Both the position numbers and the translations under genes were made by a program. The notes beneath the pieces were generated by a model. The model had not been told where the DNA came from, searched no databases, and worked only from the letters and a program-made list of their open reading frames with translations. 64,000 bases of DNA from Telopea speciosissima. Taxonomy: Eukaryota > Streptophyta > Magnoliopsida > Proteales > Proteaceae. The stretch spans positions 38,610,946-38,674,945 of the forward strand of contig NC_057926.1 of assembly GCF_018873765.1 (NCBI RefSeq), given 5' to 3'. The stretch's first letter is position 1. The number at the start of each line of letters is the position of its first letter. Positions 1-12,103 of this stretch are shown here, piece by piece.

Positions 1-1161
1 AAATAATTAATGTACTGTGTTTTGAATGTCAAAAATATGATGTATATAAAAAACCAAAGCAAAAAAATACATTTCTAGGCCTCAAAACCATCAACTCGAG
101 CTGGCTGGAAAAAAATGTCAAGTTTTGATTAGTTTCAACCAAATTTCGGTTTCTAGCTGATCGAAACCTAGGGAAAGCACCGTGTTCTCAAACCTTGGTA
201 GAATTATTGCCCCACATTGGTTTATTCAAGATCTTGGTACCTTTATATGTTTGAGGAGCTCTCTCCACTAAAGGTTTTTAGTTGAACCCTCCAAAATATT
301 GAAGTAAATGGGGGATAAAATTTTGCAGTAGGACTCCCATATTTTACCCAAGGACTATCAAAAAGTTCCAAAGAAATGAAATATTTTTCCAAGCATTTTA
401 TGTCCAAAAAAATATATATATATATATAAAGAACTAAAGGGTCTCCACTTTGTTAACTATCAGATTTTTACGGTATAGAAAAAGGGAATTCTTATTAACC
501 CAAAAAAAAAAACTATCGTATTCTACAATAGAGAATACCTAGTTTTCCTCCACCCACAGTGAATGGGTATTTTGGGAAGATACTAAAACCCTAGGATGGT
601 GGGTGACCCATTCTCTATGGGTGGATGAAAACTTTCTGCAAATTGATGCCAGCTCCTTCCATTGCCACATTCCCATTATAAACTTCATCAATTGGCTTAG
701 TTTTAGGGTACTAAATCTGATGATGATGATGATTAGAGTTTAGCTGGCAAATTAAATTCTCATTAAAGAAACCAATTACCACCTCTCAATGAAAAATCAA
801 ACTAATCTACATGTGAATGCCTATATATCTCCATGGAGGCAATTTGGGCTGTTGGACTGTCACAGAGTCCAAATTGAGCCTTCCAGACTCAGATTTAGCT
901 ATATATATCAAAGCAAATTAGCCTATGAACTGCTTATTACACCAAAGAAACTCTAGCTTTAATTATAGAAGAGGCAAAGTAAACAGATAAATACAAGGTG
1001 AAGTACTGAAGTGTAGGGGACCAATCTGATTCCCTTACAGTAATGATTCAAAGCATTCATCCAACTGAAACAGGGAATTCAACCCTAAAAAACATCAAAT
1101 ACGGTAGAGAAGCTGTTTTTCTTTTTACCTGCTTTCAATCAATAATGACTCATAGGGAAGC
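1..1161. other. 3' flank of the TPS gene, no gene seen
   Basis: AT-rich sequence downstream of the minus-strand TPS stop codon. Its right part must hold the TPS 3' UTR, but I cannot place a poly(A) site. A short TA run lies near 412-428. No coding or repeat structure was recognised. Confidence 0.5.
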
Positions 1162-4100
1162 TTAAGAAGCATTATTCCTTTCTGCCTGGTCTGAAGCTGT
1201 TGCAAGTCCTTGCAACATTCGGACGATCTCAGTCGTGTCTTCCAAATAATACTTTGCTTTACTAGGCTTCTGACCAACAGTGCAAGCAAACACTTCAGCT
1301 ACTGGTGAGAGAGCTGGGCCTTCCTTGGCACTAGTGATTACCTCAAACATGTCCTCATCTGATCGATCATCACCTATGCACAACACAAAATCTGGAAGCA
1401 TTCCCTTTTCTCTCATTGTTGCTAATAGATTCTCAGCCACAACACCCTTGCTGACACCCTATGTAGTAAGATTAAAAACATGAATAACTTGAGATTCATA
1501 AGATTCCTCACTCTTTCCTCTTTTTTGTATTTTACTTTGGGAGGTGGTGTTGAAATTAATGTCATGTAGATAACAGAGCTAGCAGATATATGACATAATA
1601 GCTAGTAATTGGTGATGAAAATCAAAGCCACATGATACCATGAAACAGATATTATATTTCTTTCTTTTCTTTTCTTTAACCATCAAGAACATACATGGGA
1701 AGGATAGAGGTTGGAAATGAAACCTTTGGTACTAACCTGAGGCTTAACTTCAACAATATGTTGTCCACTCTTCACAGAGACTGGCTCATTGGCAAGAACA
1801 CTTTCAAGGTGATCAAGAAGTTCTTTAGCTTGACATGACCCAAAATCTGGATCAGCATATTGGTAATGCCAAACAAGTGCACTCTCTTTGGTCTCTATGG
1901 ATGAACCATCAGTTGCTTCAGTGTACAGCTGCATCACAGGCTCAGCAATCTGTTTCCAATCAAAATCAACAACAGGCACGCAAGTTTCCCATTCCTCATC
2001 TTGATTCGGCCTGAAAAGATGATGTTGAAACAGGGTTTACGCATGAAGATTCAAAGAAAATATAGAAACTGAAAAATGAAATAGAATGCAACATCAGATC
2101 AAACACTATGAAACTAGTACAACGGATAAATGCAGCATTTGGTAGATCTACTTCGAGAACCCATATGGTTCCCTCAAACCAAGCACTAAATTAGGTTCCC
2201 AAATCAATTGAAAAACTAGGAAAAAGTGACAAGGAAAATCAATGTCAATGAGCACAATTAAAACATGTGTACCTCATGAAATAACCATGCTCTGCTGCAA
2301 TTCCAAGTTTTTTGCAAGAAGAAAACCACTCTGTCAGAGTTTTCTTGTCCCTTCCACTAACAAGGAAGACAACATTCTTTGGATCTCGGCATAGGCTGTT
2401 CAAGATGTTAATATTCTCTGGACTTGGTGTAATGTTGATGGATGTCTTTGGCATCATGGTACCATCATAATCTAAGAGAATTGCCCTGTTCTTGGTTCTC
2501 TTATAAGCAGAAACTATATGCTCAACCAAAAGTTTCTTGAAATTGGGATCAAGTGCTATTACCCTAAAACCTAAACCAAAACCAATACCCCAGCATCTCC
2601 TCCTCTCATGATCCTTACATGTTCTTTGGAGATCTTGTAGAAAACTCTGTGCCCAGTACCCAACATCATGTGTGCTCACGTACCTGTAGTGCTTTTCATG
2701 CCGTAATTGCTTCTCAGATTCTGCAACTACTAAGGCAGAATCCATAGCTTCAGCCACTGCATCAATATTCCATGGGTTGACACGGATCGCCCCACTGAGT
2801 GATGGGGAGCAGCCAATGAACTCAGATAACACTATCATGCTCTTCTTTGGAGCTGATGGGTCCAGTACTTGCAAGGTATGATCTAGTTTCTCATTTCCTT
2901 GCCTGCATATAATGTATTCATAAGGTATGAGATTCATTCCATCTCTCACTGCTGTGATTAGACAACACTCGGCAATCACGTAATACGCAATTCTCTCGTA
3001 GGACTGAAGTGGGGTATCAATTAAAACAACAGGATTGTAACCTGGCCTTCCAAATCTTTCATTAATCCTCTTTGCTATGGAATAAGTTTCAGATTGGACC
3101 TCCTCTACATCTCTCCCTCTGCCTCTTGCAGGGTTTGCAATTTGAACCAACACAACCTTCCCCCTCCAATCAGGGTGTTGGACCAGTAACTGCTCCATGG
3201 CCAACAGTTTTAAGCTTATACCTTTGAAGATATCCATATCATCCACTCCAAGTAAAACCATTTGTCCCTTAAACTGATCCTGTAGCACTGCAACCCTAGA
3301 TTCAGTCTCAGGAAGATTCAACACAGATCTAAGCTGGCCCATATGAATCCCAACTGGAAGAATTTTAATGCTTACTGTTCTCCCATAATACTCCAGTCCT
3401 ATGTAACCCCTTTTAGACTGATAAGCAAGCCCAAGCATTCTACTACAACATGATAAAAAGTGCCTAGCATAATCAAAAGTATGGAAACCAATAAGATCAG
3501 CATTTAGGAGTGCACGGAGGAGCTCATCTCGAACAGGTAGTGTGCGATATATCTCAGATGATGGAAAGGGGCTATGAAGGAAGAACCCCAGTTTCACAGT
3601 GTTAAACCTCTTCCTAAGAAATGTTGGTAACACCATTAAATGGTAGTCATGAACCCACACAAAATCATCATCAGGGCTTATTACTTCCATCACCTTGTCT
3701 GCAAATATTTTGTTTACAGAGACATAAGCATGCCAGAGGGACCGATCAAACCTTCCACCAAGATCAGGAGACAGAGGAAGCATGTAATGAAAGAGAGGCC
3801 ATAGTTGTTGTTTACAGAACTTGTGGTAGAATTTACTGAAGAGTTCTGGAGCAATGAATGCAGGGAGACACTTAAAAGTCTTTAGTAATGTCTGTGACAC
3901 ATTGTCTTGTTCACTTGGTTCAATCTCTTCTTTCAGACAACCAACATAGATGACTTCAACATCTTCTCCAAGGCCATCTTTGAGTTGCAGGAGAAGGGAA
4001 TCCTCATCCCAACTGAAGTACCAACCTCCATCACCATTAGACCTTCGGTGTGCTCGAATCGGAAGTTGGTTTCCTACAATGATAATTCTCTCCTGAGAGA

Positions 4101-4266
4101 CAGAAGACGCTGCATCAGAGCCAACTTTGTCGCTGTTCTCGTCGTTCAGTTCAGAAATGATACCAGGCACAGTCATAACTCTAGGCATTCTGCCCCTTAC
4201 TCTACCAAAGTTTGGTGAATCACCAGAGGCAAGGTCAAGAAGGTTGGAATAAGACCTTGAAACCAT
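1162..4266 (-). CDS. TPS9/10-like: Class II trehalose-6-phosphate synthase-like protein (TPS9/TPS10 type)
   Basis: Three coding exons join in frame: 4266-2273, 2010-1737 and 1458-1162, with GT-AG introns, giving 854 aa, the usual class II length. An N-terminal glycosyltransferase family 20 domain (from about residue 59 to 545) is followed by a HAD-type trehalose-phosphatase domain. The phosphatase motifs are all visible: DYDGT at 599-603, SGRD at 637-640 and GDDRSDED at 785-792. The GT20 loop reads GVDDMDIFKG, the class II form rather than the catalytic TPS1 form. Class II plant TPS proteins are generally thought to act in sugar signalling (trehalose-6-phosphate, SnRK1) more than catalysis; that is family knowledge. 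The N-terminus MVSRSYSNLL and overall similarity recall Arabidopsis TPS9/TPS10. One large first coding exon plus two short ones is typical of the class. No frameshift or internal stop was seen. The start is the first in-frame ATG. Confidence 0.95.
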
Positions 4267-4315
4267 TACGTTGATTCCTCTGTTTTCACTCTAAGCCAAT
4301 ATGTACAACTAAACT

Positions 4316-5016
4316 CTGCAAAACTCCATAGACAAGATAAAATCAAATCAGAGGAGTCAAAGAACAGTCAAAATGTTCTTCAGAAAGTAAACCAGATGAT
4401 GAAAATTTTCTAGTTCCAACAAATTCTAGAGCACAGAGGAAAATCTTTTCACTCTTTTTTGAAAATGGTAGTTCAGAAGAAGCCCAGAACTCCAGAGACC
4501 TTCCTCAACTCAATTGATAGATGTAAATTCTGGAGTTGTCTTAAATCCTTAAAACACACCAATGAATTCTTCTAAAAAATAAAAAAATAAAAAAAAGGAA
4601 ATTAAGAAACAGCCAGAAAAAACCCATCTAGGTTTCCTCAACAGTTCAGTATTCTGAATCTGAACAACTAAAATAGCTTCAAATTTGTAAAAAAAAAACA
4701 AAGACTTCTACCGACTCTAATGACAGCGAAACAAAGAAGAACCAGAGTCGAGAAGAAACAATCTATAAAGATTTTTTCTGCTTTTGAAGTAACCCAGCAA
4801 CTACTTCAACAAGAAAAAGAAGGCAAAAGAAATTAAAAAAAAAAAAATTAATCTCCATAAGATGTTCTACTCTGTTCACACAAATAATATCCCATACAGT
4901 TCAATAATAAAAAATGCATAACCAATTTCACTTCAACCCAAAAGAACAAAACTCAGCACCAAATAATGTGAGAGAGAGAATCTTCGCAGTGAAAGGAATG
5001 TACCAAAAAAACTCAC
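4316..5016 (-). other. Probable 5' UTR intron of the TPS gene
   Basis: On the minus strand a strong donor (GTGAGT, 5016-5011) and a pyrimidine-rich acceptor ending TTTTGCAG (AG at 4317-4316) bound about 700 bp of AT-rich, non-coding sequence upstream of the start codon. Leader introns are common in class II TPS genes. Inferred from splice signals only. Confidence 0.6.
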
Positions 5017-5260
5017 CATGAACACAGTCACGAGAGGTGTAAAAAAATACGTAAAAGTTGCAGAAAGTTATTTCAGTTTGGAGATAGAAAGATTCTCTTC
5101 ATTTTTTGTACACACAACACAATCGCAGAGAAGAAAGCTCTGAATAAACGTACAAGGAAATGAATTGAAAGAGAGTGACGTACGCGTAGAAAAGCTTTTG
5201 ATTCTCTCTCTCTCATGATGACAAGAGAAGGAAACGGTAAACTCCATCAAATCATTGACA

Positions 5261-5270
5261 AATATATAAG
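5261..5270 (-). promoter_or_regulatory. TATA box of the TPS gene
   Basis: The minus strand reads CTTATATATT here, followed 35-60 bp downstream by a GA/CT-rich stretch (near 5200-5215) typical of plant 5' UTRs. Transcription would start near 5230. The 1.5 kb dispersed repeat begins about 185 bp further upstream, so the native promoter upstream of it may be short. Confidence 0.5.
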
Positions 5271-5453
5271 GTAAAAGTTTTTCTAGAAAGACAAATTGTG
5301 CAGGAGGTATATGTAGATTCTCATGGAATAATGATATGGCAAATGTCAAGAAAATAGTCCAGAATAAATGATATGTTGAATTTTATACTCAAATTCAGTT
5401 ATATACTTATTTTTTAAGGGTCCATGGATTAAAATCCTTTTCAAATTTCTGTT

Positions 5454-6915
5454 GGATTTATGTGTCCATGAAACTCAATTTGGTCTGGTTCTATTTGGTT
5501 TATTTTTTATTGAATCGTTTATATATTTTTGTTCAATATTATCATATATGATACAAATTTTTTGAGCATTATGTGTTCGTAAATTTTACTTAAAATGATT
5601 GTCACAACTAGGGTTAGGGTTGGACACCCTTATCATATGGTCGTCACATTGGGTATGCCTAGACATATTGATATCGGGGTACGAATGCGAGTGCATATTA
5701 TGATGTGCATTGGCAAAAAATCTTACTTGTCGATTCCCTCATGTATTACTGTCAGATAGAGGATGGGATAGACATGTGTCACCGAGACCCTATACCTGAG
5801 AGGACCTCATCACTATGAAATGTGAACGTATTCTTTAGATCATCAATGACTAAGATTCAAAAGAATCAAAGCCGGTGTTCTGGGAATGCGTGAATATTTC
5901 GTGAATGAGAGAGTTGCTCAACACGTCACCATTGTCCGATTAGAGAACATCAAGATAGAGATAGTCTGTGGATGGTCGGATCGAAATCTGAACCCAATAT
6001 CGTTTTAGAAATGATTTTTGCAAAACCTATTTTACATAAAATGATAGATTATATTTAGTTTTGATTTAAAATATTTTATCGTGTTTTGCGGGATCCGATC
6101 ATGTACACAGATCGTTCTCGTATGGACATGTCCTATAGAATGGGGTTTGGGAATACATGTGTACATGCCCTAGATTCCTTAATGATGATGTTGATTAGTG
6201 GTGGGTTGGTACATAATAATTAATTATTATGTGAAGGTATAATTGGGATTTATAATTAATTAATTATTTATTAAATTTATTGGATAATGTGCTAATTTTT
6301 ATTTATCCATTAAACATAAAATAATTAATTAATTAAGCATTCCTATTAGATTCTGCTTCTTCACCAATTAGAAGTCCATCAGGTTTAAACAATTCCAAGT
6401 CCAATAGGAGAGAGAGAAACAGACTCTCACTAGGTTTTTCTAAACAGGGTTTTGGAAGCCCTGTCTATTTAAACACTCAATAACATGGAGGGGGGGCACC
6501 ACGTTTTTCTGCCTAGGGAAAATTTTGGTGCTCCCCCTCCTCCACGTTTTTGCTTTCTCTCTCTCTCTCTTCTCTCTTCTTCTTGCTTTCTAGTTTTTGA
6601 GAGTTAGGGTTTTGGAAACCCAGATTTGTGCTTGAAGATCTGGAAAGACTTTAGGATTGACTTGGAGAACCTTGGCTGCACCATTGGAGGTTCAAATTTG
6701 TTTACCTGATGTGCTCATTGGAGGAAGAACCACTATCTATTGGAGGAGCAATATTTGAGCCTCAACAGGTTAGCAAGTTCTTATCGATTCCTCTAGTTTT
6801 TTAATTACATGATTATCATGGGATGTGAAAGAAACCTGAATCGATCTCTTTCCATTGCCCATACAATCTGTTATTGGTTTCCTAGGGTGATCAAGGAGAT
6901 GATCCCATGGACTGC
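5454..6915. repeat. Dispersed repeat family R1, copy A (LTR-like)
   Basis: Alignable over its whole length, in direct orientation, with 38638-40257 (roughly 80% by eye). Shared landmarks are GGATTTATGTGTCCAT at the left, GCATTATGTGT further in, a TATA-like TATTTAAACAC near 6465 (TATAAAAACACCC in copy B), a CT-rich leader-like stretch, GAGAGTTAGGGTTTTGGAAAC, and GATCCCATGGACTG at the right. A promoter-like centre in a non-coding repeat suggests an LTR or LTR plus leader, but I see no convincing terminal TG..CA pair or target-site duplication. No protein is encoded. Confidence 0.7.
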
Positions 6916-6947
6916 TATTTGACGACTAACAATTCCTTGATCAACTA

Positions 6948-7075
6948 CCAAGGGGGAGAGGGGTGGGGGGAAGGGAAATGGTGCCTTAATATGGCACAAA
7001 TGTGACCAGGAGAGTCGAACCCATGACCTCTTGGGGGCTAGCGCTACAACCTTCCAACCAACCGAGCTAGCGGTT
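6948..7075 (-). mobile_element. tRNA-derived SINE-like element
   Basis: On the minus strand the head has an RNA polymerase III A box (TAGCTCGGTTGG) and, about 40 bp on, a B box (GGTTCGACTC), followed by a body ending in a C/T-rich tail. The A and B boxes place the 5' end near 7073. Flanking duplications were not found. Confidence 0.65.
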
Positions 7076-7230
7076 TTTCACTTTTGTTTAATAGTTGACA
7101 TGTGAGTAAAATATCTTGAGATATATCTGATCACAAAATTTCAAGTTTATCCAATTTATCATGGGAAAGGGATAAAGGTTCTCTAAGCGGCTAGGTAGGG
7201 TACACTAGCATTTCGGTGTCTATCTCTCCC

Positions 7231-7597
7231 CTCACATGAAATTACCTCATTGCCCTCCTATGGTTGATATTGTTTTGTCACAATCCATTGGTGTGCTCCC
7301 CTACGTTGTTTGCTTAGAGAACCCTCTCCCATTTATCATATTGCAAATACCCAAATATTTGAATCCAACTAGAGATACACTCTTTATATCTACCAAGCTA
7401 GGGAAACATCACTCTGTTTCTCACATGAAATTATCTCACTGCCTTCCAATGGTCGATATCATTTTATCGTAATCCATTGGTGCGCTCCCCTATGCCACTT
7501 GCTTAGAAAACCTCTTCCGTTTATCATGTTGCAAAAACTCAAATATTTGAATCTAACTAGGGATACACTCTTTAGATCTACCAAACTAGGGAAACTT
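7231..7597. repeat. Imperfect tandem duplication, 190 bp period
   Basis: Two adjacent units, 7231-7420 and 7421-about 7597, both start CTCACATGAAATTA and share CAATCCATTGGTG / TAATCCATTGGTG, CAAATATTTGAATC and GATACACTCTTTA in the same order. Open reading here is only a by-product of low stop density. Confidence 0.8.
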
Positions 7598-8514
7598 CTC
7601 TCAATAAATACATATATAAGAACATGCATGGAAGCATCATGAGAGGTGAGATTTTCATCGTTCATAAGGTTTGGGGTAGTCATTTCGCCCTCACTATTAG
7701 GTGTAAATGGATAACAGAAAATCCGAATCCGATCCGCATCTGTATCCATTTAAGGACATTCGTATTCATTTAGGGATATTCGAAAAAAAAATCCGAATAC
7801 TCTGATAAAAATCCGAATGCTTAATTATAAAAAATTAAGTAAATAATGATCTTGAGGGTTTTTTAAGGTTCAACATGTTCTACAATACGAAGAAAAGAGA
7901 ATCATGATCTAAGAGATATGGATTGAGAGTGAAATGTATCCGTTAAGCAGAGGAAAGTCCGGATAACACAAGACAGAGATGTAAATGAATGGTCAAAAAT
8001 CTGAATTCGATCCGCATCCGAATCCGTTTAAAGGTATCAAGAATACCAGGATCCGAATTGGATTTGTTTACATGTCAATTGTCATACCAATTCGACGGCT
8101 GAAAAGCTACCCTAGAAAAAGACTGATCATCATCATTGTTTGTTGACTCTTGATCCTTGATAATCCAAGTTTGTCATGAATAGAAAAGAAAGCTCCATTG
8201 CCCCTGTCTCTGGACCCTGGAGCTTATAAGGAAGTGTCTTCCAGTGGAAGAAAATGAATGGTTCTTTAAAGGCTCACAGTGATCTTAGGACACGTGTCAA
8301 GCATGGAGGGGTTCAGAGTGAGGACTCGTGAGTTTATTTTCAATTGTCTTTGTTGGCATCAACTTGGATGGACAAGGGGTTGGTAATTTAAGAGTGACAC
8401 TTACCAATTGTCTGTTGTGTTGAGTAGTGGTTTGACAGGTGGCTGGTCATGATTTAGCCCGGTTCAATTAGATGGACCAATCCGGTTAAATAAGCATGCT
8501 CTACTGTTAACCTA

Positions 8515-8662
8515 AGTCTGCGTACATTATGACCCTCGATGCAACGGTAAGATTGCTCCATTACGATCTATTGGTCGAAGGTTTGAATCGAGAAACAACC
8601 TTTCAGCAAAAGGGGAGGGGGGGGTACGACTGTGTATATTATGATTCTTCCTAAATCCCACA
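8515..8662 (+). mobile_element. Diverged Au-type SINE with a fused partial copy
   Basis: From about 8536 the sequence follows the Au SINE order: GATGCAACGGTAAGATTGCTCC (A-box side), GGTTTGAATCGAG (B-box region), a purine-rich middle and TATTATGATTC toward the tail. Just before it, GCGTACATTATGACCCTC matches the 3' half of the same family, so a truncated copy is fused head-on to its front. Confidence 0.6.
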
Positions 8663-8666
8663 ATTA

Positions 8667-9235
8667 AGGTTGTTAAACGGTTCGATTTCGGTTAAATAGT
8701 TTGTTTCGATTTAAACCGTTTAATTAAACGGTCTCAATTTTGAAACCATAAACGAATCACTTATTAAACGGTTTCACGGTTCGATTTTGGTAAACAATTT
8801 AAGTTTGATTTTGGCATATTTATGTACATCTAAGAGTGTTAAACGGTTTGGTTAAAAGGTCCATTTCGATTTAAACTGTTTAATTAAACGACCTCAATTT
8901 TGAAACCGAAACCATAATCAAGCCATTTATTAAACGTTTTCACGGTTTCGATTTATTTTTGATATCCTCACCTTCAATGGTGGGAATTCGTAAACTACAT
9001 GGAGAACTTCTATTATTGTAGTGGACTATGAATTTAAAAAAGAAATAAAGGAAAAAGTCTAAAAATAAATCTTATATAAATTGAAACTGTTTATCGAAAT
9101 TGAATCATTTAAATCGGAACTGATAAATCATTTACTAATTGGTTATGTTTTGGTTTTAAAAAGTAAAACCGTTTGTTAGACGATTAGGTTCGATTTTGAA
9201 CCAGTAAACCGTTGGTTTTGAATCAATTAAAATCA
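8667..9235. repeat. Degenerate repeat rich in TTAAACGGTT motifs
   Basis: Two related units (about 8667-8830 and 8833-8960) share TCGATTTAAAC, TTTAATTAAACG, CTCAATTTTGAAACC and ATTATTAAACG in order. More diverged versions (AAACCGTTTG, GTAAACCGTTGG) continue to 9235, partly in inverted sense. It looks like an old non-coding DNA element; class and ends were not resolved. Confidence 0.45.
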
Positions 9236-10734
9236 ATTACAACATATATTTTGCCAATTATATATATTAACGCAATAAAAAATCAGTTAGTCATGGTATT
9301 CTAAATATGCTTTATAGCGTTTAATATAAATTGTTTCTATTTCTTAAGTCACAATTTTAGCTTAAATGTCGTGGTTCAAGCTCAACAAAAATATGTTCAT
9401 TCTCAAGTGAACCTAAAATTGAAACAAAGTTTTATTCTGTTCTGCTAGATTTCATTATTTGTGTAGTAGTTTTTCTTTTATTTTTTTCTTGCATGTTTCT
9501 CGATATCCTGTTAGAGGAGCTCATCTTCTTACTAAAGGAGTTTCTAGATTTAGTTTGTCTCGATTCTAATAGTCCTTGCCACTCTCCATCCTTGTACATT
9601 TTTCTGCCGGCCAAAGTTTCTCTGTTGTCGATTTCTCTTAATAAAATTTTTTGCTCTTAACCAAAGAAAAAAAAAAATGTAATATCCAAAAAATATCTAC
9701 CAATCAATCCGATTACTTCTAGAACGGTGAAAAGCGAGTCGTAGCCGAGTCATTTGGAAACCTGAGGTCGAGTATTAGTTGCCTAATATTTATTTTATTT
9801 ATTTATTTTGATGAAAGCCTTACACTTTAATAATTCCAGTGATAGACACACATTTCATAAAAATTGATTTAATATCATTTCAGCGAAGACAAATAAATTT
9901 ACTATCATTTCAGCGAAGACAAATATCAAACATGATTCTTCCACCTGACACCTGTCGTACATAGCAATTGTTGCGTTCAATTGAAAGCAGAGTTGAATGG
10001 ACAATTCCCTTCACAATCATATCATATCATATGACGTCATGTGATGAAATGTTGTCCACTATCCAATCTAACGTTGATGATTATATCTTCGTTCTACGGT
10101 CCTACAAGTTGGTAAATCTTTTGGGATTGATGTGTGATTTATGTGATTTTAAAAATAAAAAAAACAAGAAAACAGAAAAAAAACAATTGATGATTGATGA
10201 TGATCAATGTTTAAGAGCGCTTGCCTTCATATATAGGAAGGACGAAATGATTGTTCTGTCTCCTATTAAATGAAAAATCTCACCCCCACACTAGTGTAGG
10301 GATCATGCAGCCTAGCATTGATCTTTGTCCCTATTTTAATAATTGGGAAAGTGTTTTCTTTAATTACGGTGTTCCTATGCTTGCTCACATAAGGCTTTTT
10401 TCTTTTGCCTTTTTCAAAAAAAAATTATTAATAGAAAATTTTATAAAATATTCTTAAGTGAGTAGACATCCCCTATAAGTGAAGGGTCACATGTAAGCGT
10501 CGATTAGTTAGGGCATTCGTTGTAAGCAAGCAAGGGTTAGCTAGGGTGTCCCTTTTTAGCAACATGTTGCATTGACATCTGGATGTAGTACTAGGGCATC
10601 CCGTATAAGTGATGCACCACGTCGGCGTCTGGATGTGGTTTTAAGTAGGCAAGGGTTATCCCGTTGTGGACGAGTACGAGTAAAGTAGGTAGCCTAAACA
10701 TAGGATTAGATTATCATCTTGAAACAGTGTATCT
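9236..10734. other. AT-rich spacer, no gene seen
   Basis: No supported gene. A short duplication of TATCATTTCAGCGAAGACAAAT lies at 9872-9925. Two similar stretches with CATCCC(C/G)TATAAGTGA at about 10470 and 10598 may belong to the LINE relic to the right. Confidence 0.5.
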
Positions 10735-10870
10735 TTAACGGGTAAGAGTCTAAAATTGATAAGGAGAAGAAGGATTAAGGTAATCTATATTCAAGAAACT
10801 AGATGGAAGGGTAAAAAAGCTACGAAGTTGGACGATTGGTTTACGATTTTAAACAATAAAGGGTGTGGCC
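10735..10870 (+). pseudogene. LINE (L1-type) endonuclease fragment
   Basis: The frame from 10735 reads LTGKSLKL, then RRRRIKVIYIQETRWKGKKA, the N-terminal block of plant L1-type endonuclease/exonuclease/phosphatase domains with the conserved QET. It loses similarity after about 45 codons and stops at 10938. Only a scrap of ORF2 remains. Confidence 0.7.
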
Positions 10871-11465
10871 GAGAACTTATCAAAAAATGTCTAGAATGGT
10901 TGCTCGAAGCTGGGTGTCGCTCATCATTCGAAACCTGACCAAGAGATCATTCTATTCGATGTCTAGTGTGCACAGGGCCTTGGAAAAACCCCTAGGTCTC
11001 CTTGTCTTGCCCGACCATTCTATCCAATAATCATCGCCGACAGAATTTGATTCATTTGAATACTACTTTGGAAGACTTGGAATAAATTTCAAAGATGATA
11101 GTGAGTTTAACCTAAATCCATTAAAAAAAAATTTAAAAAAAGAAATCAAGAGTGAAAGAGGGAGTCTTGCTGCTATTTGCTGCTGGTACTACCTACTGCT
11201 ATTGATTGAGTGCATTAGGACTAGAGCAATAAAGCAATAATTTACGATAGGGTTCCATACCCACTGAACCAAATACCTTCTTCCCACCCCCATTCATGTT
11301 GTACGTCGCTCCATCTTCTCCCTCCAAATAATTTCTGGGATTTTTTTTTTCAGGTTTAATGGCTTATACACAGACTGTGGTGACTGCTGTTGTGTCTTCT
11401 TCCTCTCATCGAATCACAGAATAGATATTGAGAGGAGTTAATAATTTTCAGCAATGAAGGAAAAT

Positions 11466-11990
11466 TGTGATATGATAACCAAGTTGTTATCCATATTGCT
11501 TCAAATCCTATTAGAGAACGAAGCACATTGAAATCGATAGTCACTTTGTTCAAGAAAAACTGCAACAAAGACTTATTTCTCCATGGCATGTTCGCACAAG
11601 AGAATAACTTGCATGTGATTACAAAATCTCTAGGGAGTGGGAATATTGATTTTATTTGTAACAAGTTACACATGATTAACATCAATGCTCCAACTGAGGG
11701 AGAGTTTTAGGAATTCAGGATATCAGGATTAGCAGCAGGCACTAATCCCGATGTGCCTTAGGGCCTATTTTGTCAATTATTTTATTTATTTTTTTTATTT
11801 TGCTCTGTCCTTTATCCTATTATTATTTATTGAATAGAAATGGGGAGTCAGACCTAACGGTTGTAACTCCCCAAGGATTGCAGCAACATTATTTTTGTTC
11901 TCTCTTCTATCTTGTTATTGAACACAACCCCACTCTCTCTCAAGTCTCAATCATGTGCTTTACAGAGTTGCCGAAATATGTTAACAGATT
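11466..11990 (+). pseudogene. Ty1/copia remnant: RNase H C-terminus and start of 3' LTR
   Basis: From 11466 the frame gives DNQVVIHIASNP, the copia RNase H core. From 11528 another frame gives VITKSLGSG and FICNKLHMININAPT, the copia C-terminus, followed by a purine tract (GAGGGAGAG, 11696-11704) and LTR-like sequence from about 11705. Frames change between blocks, so it is dead. The remaining element is missing to the left. Its right end lies only about 110 bp from the stop codon of the minus-strand kinase-like gene. Confidence 0.75.
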
Positions 11991-12103
11991 AGACGTCTCA
12001 CTGACCCCAAAAAAATTGAATATACAGAAAGTGAAATAGAAGAAAATACATTTTTTTTTTTGGCTATTTACAGTTCCTCTCACCAAGAATCTCTTCTCAC
12101 AAC

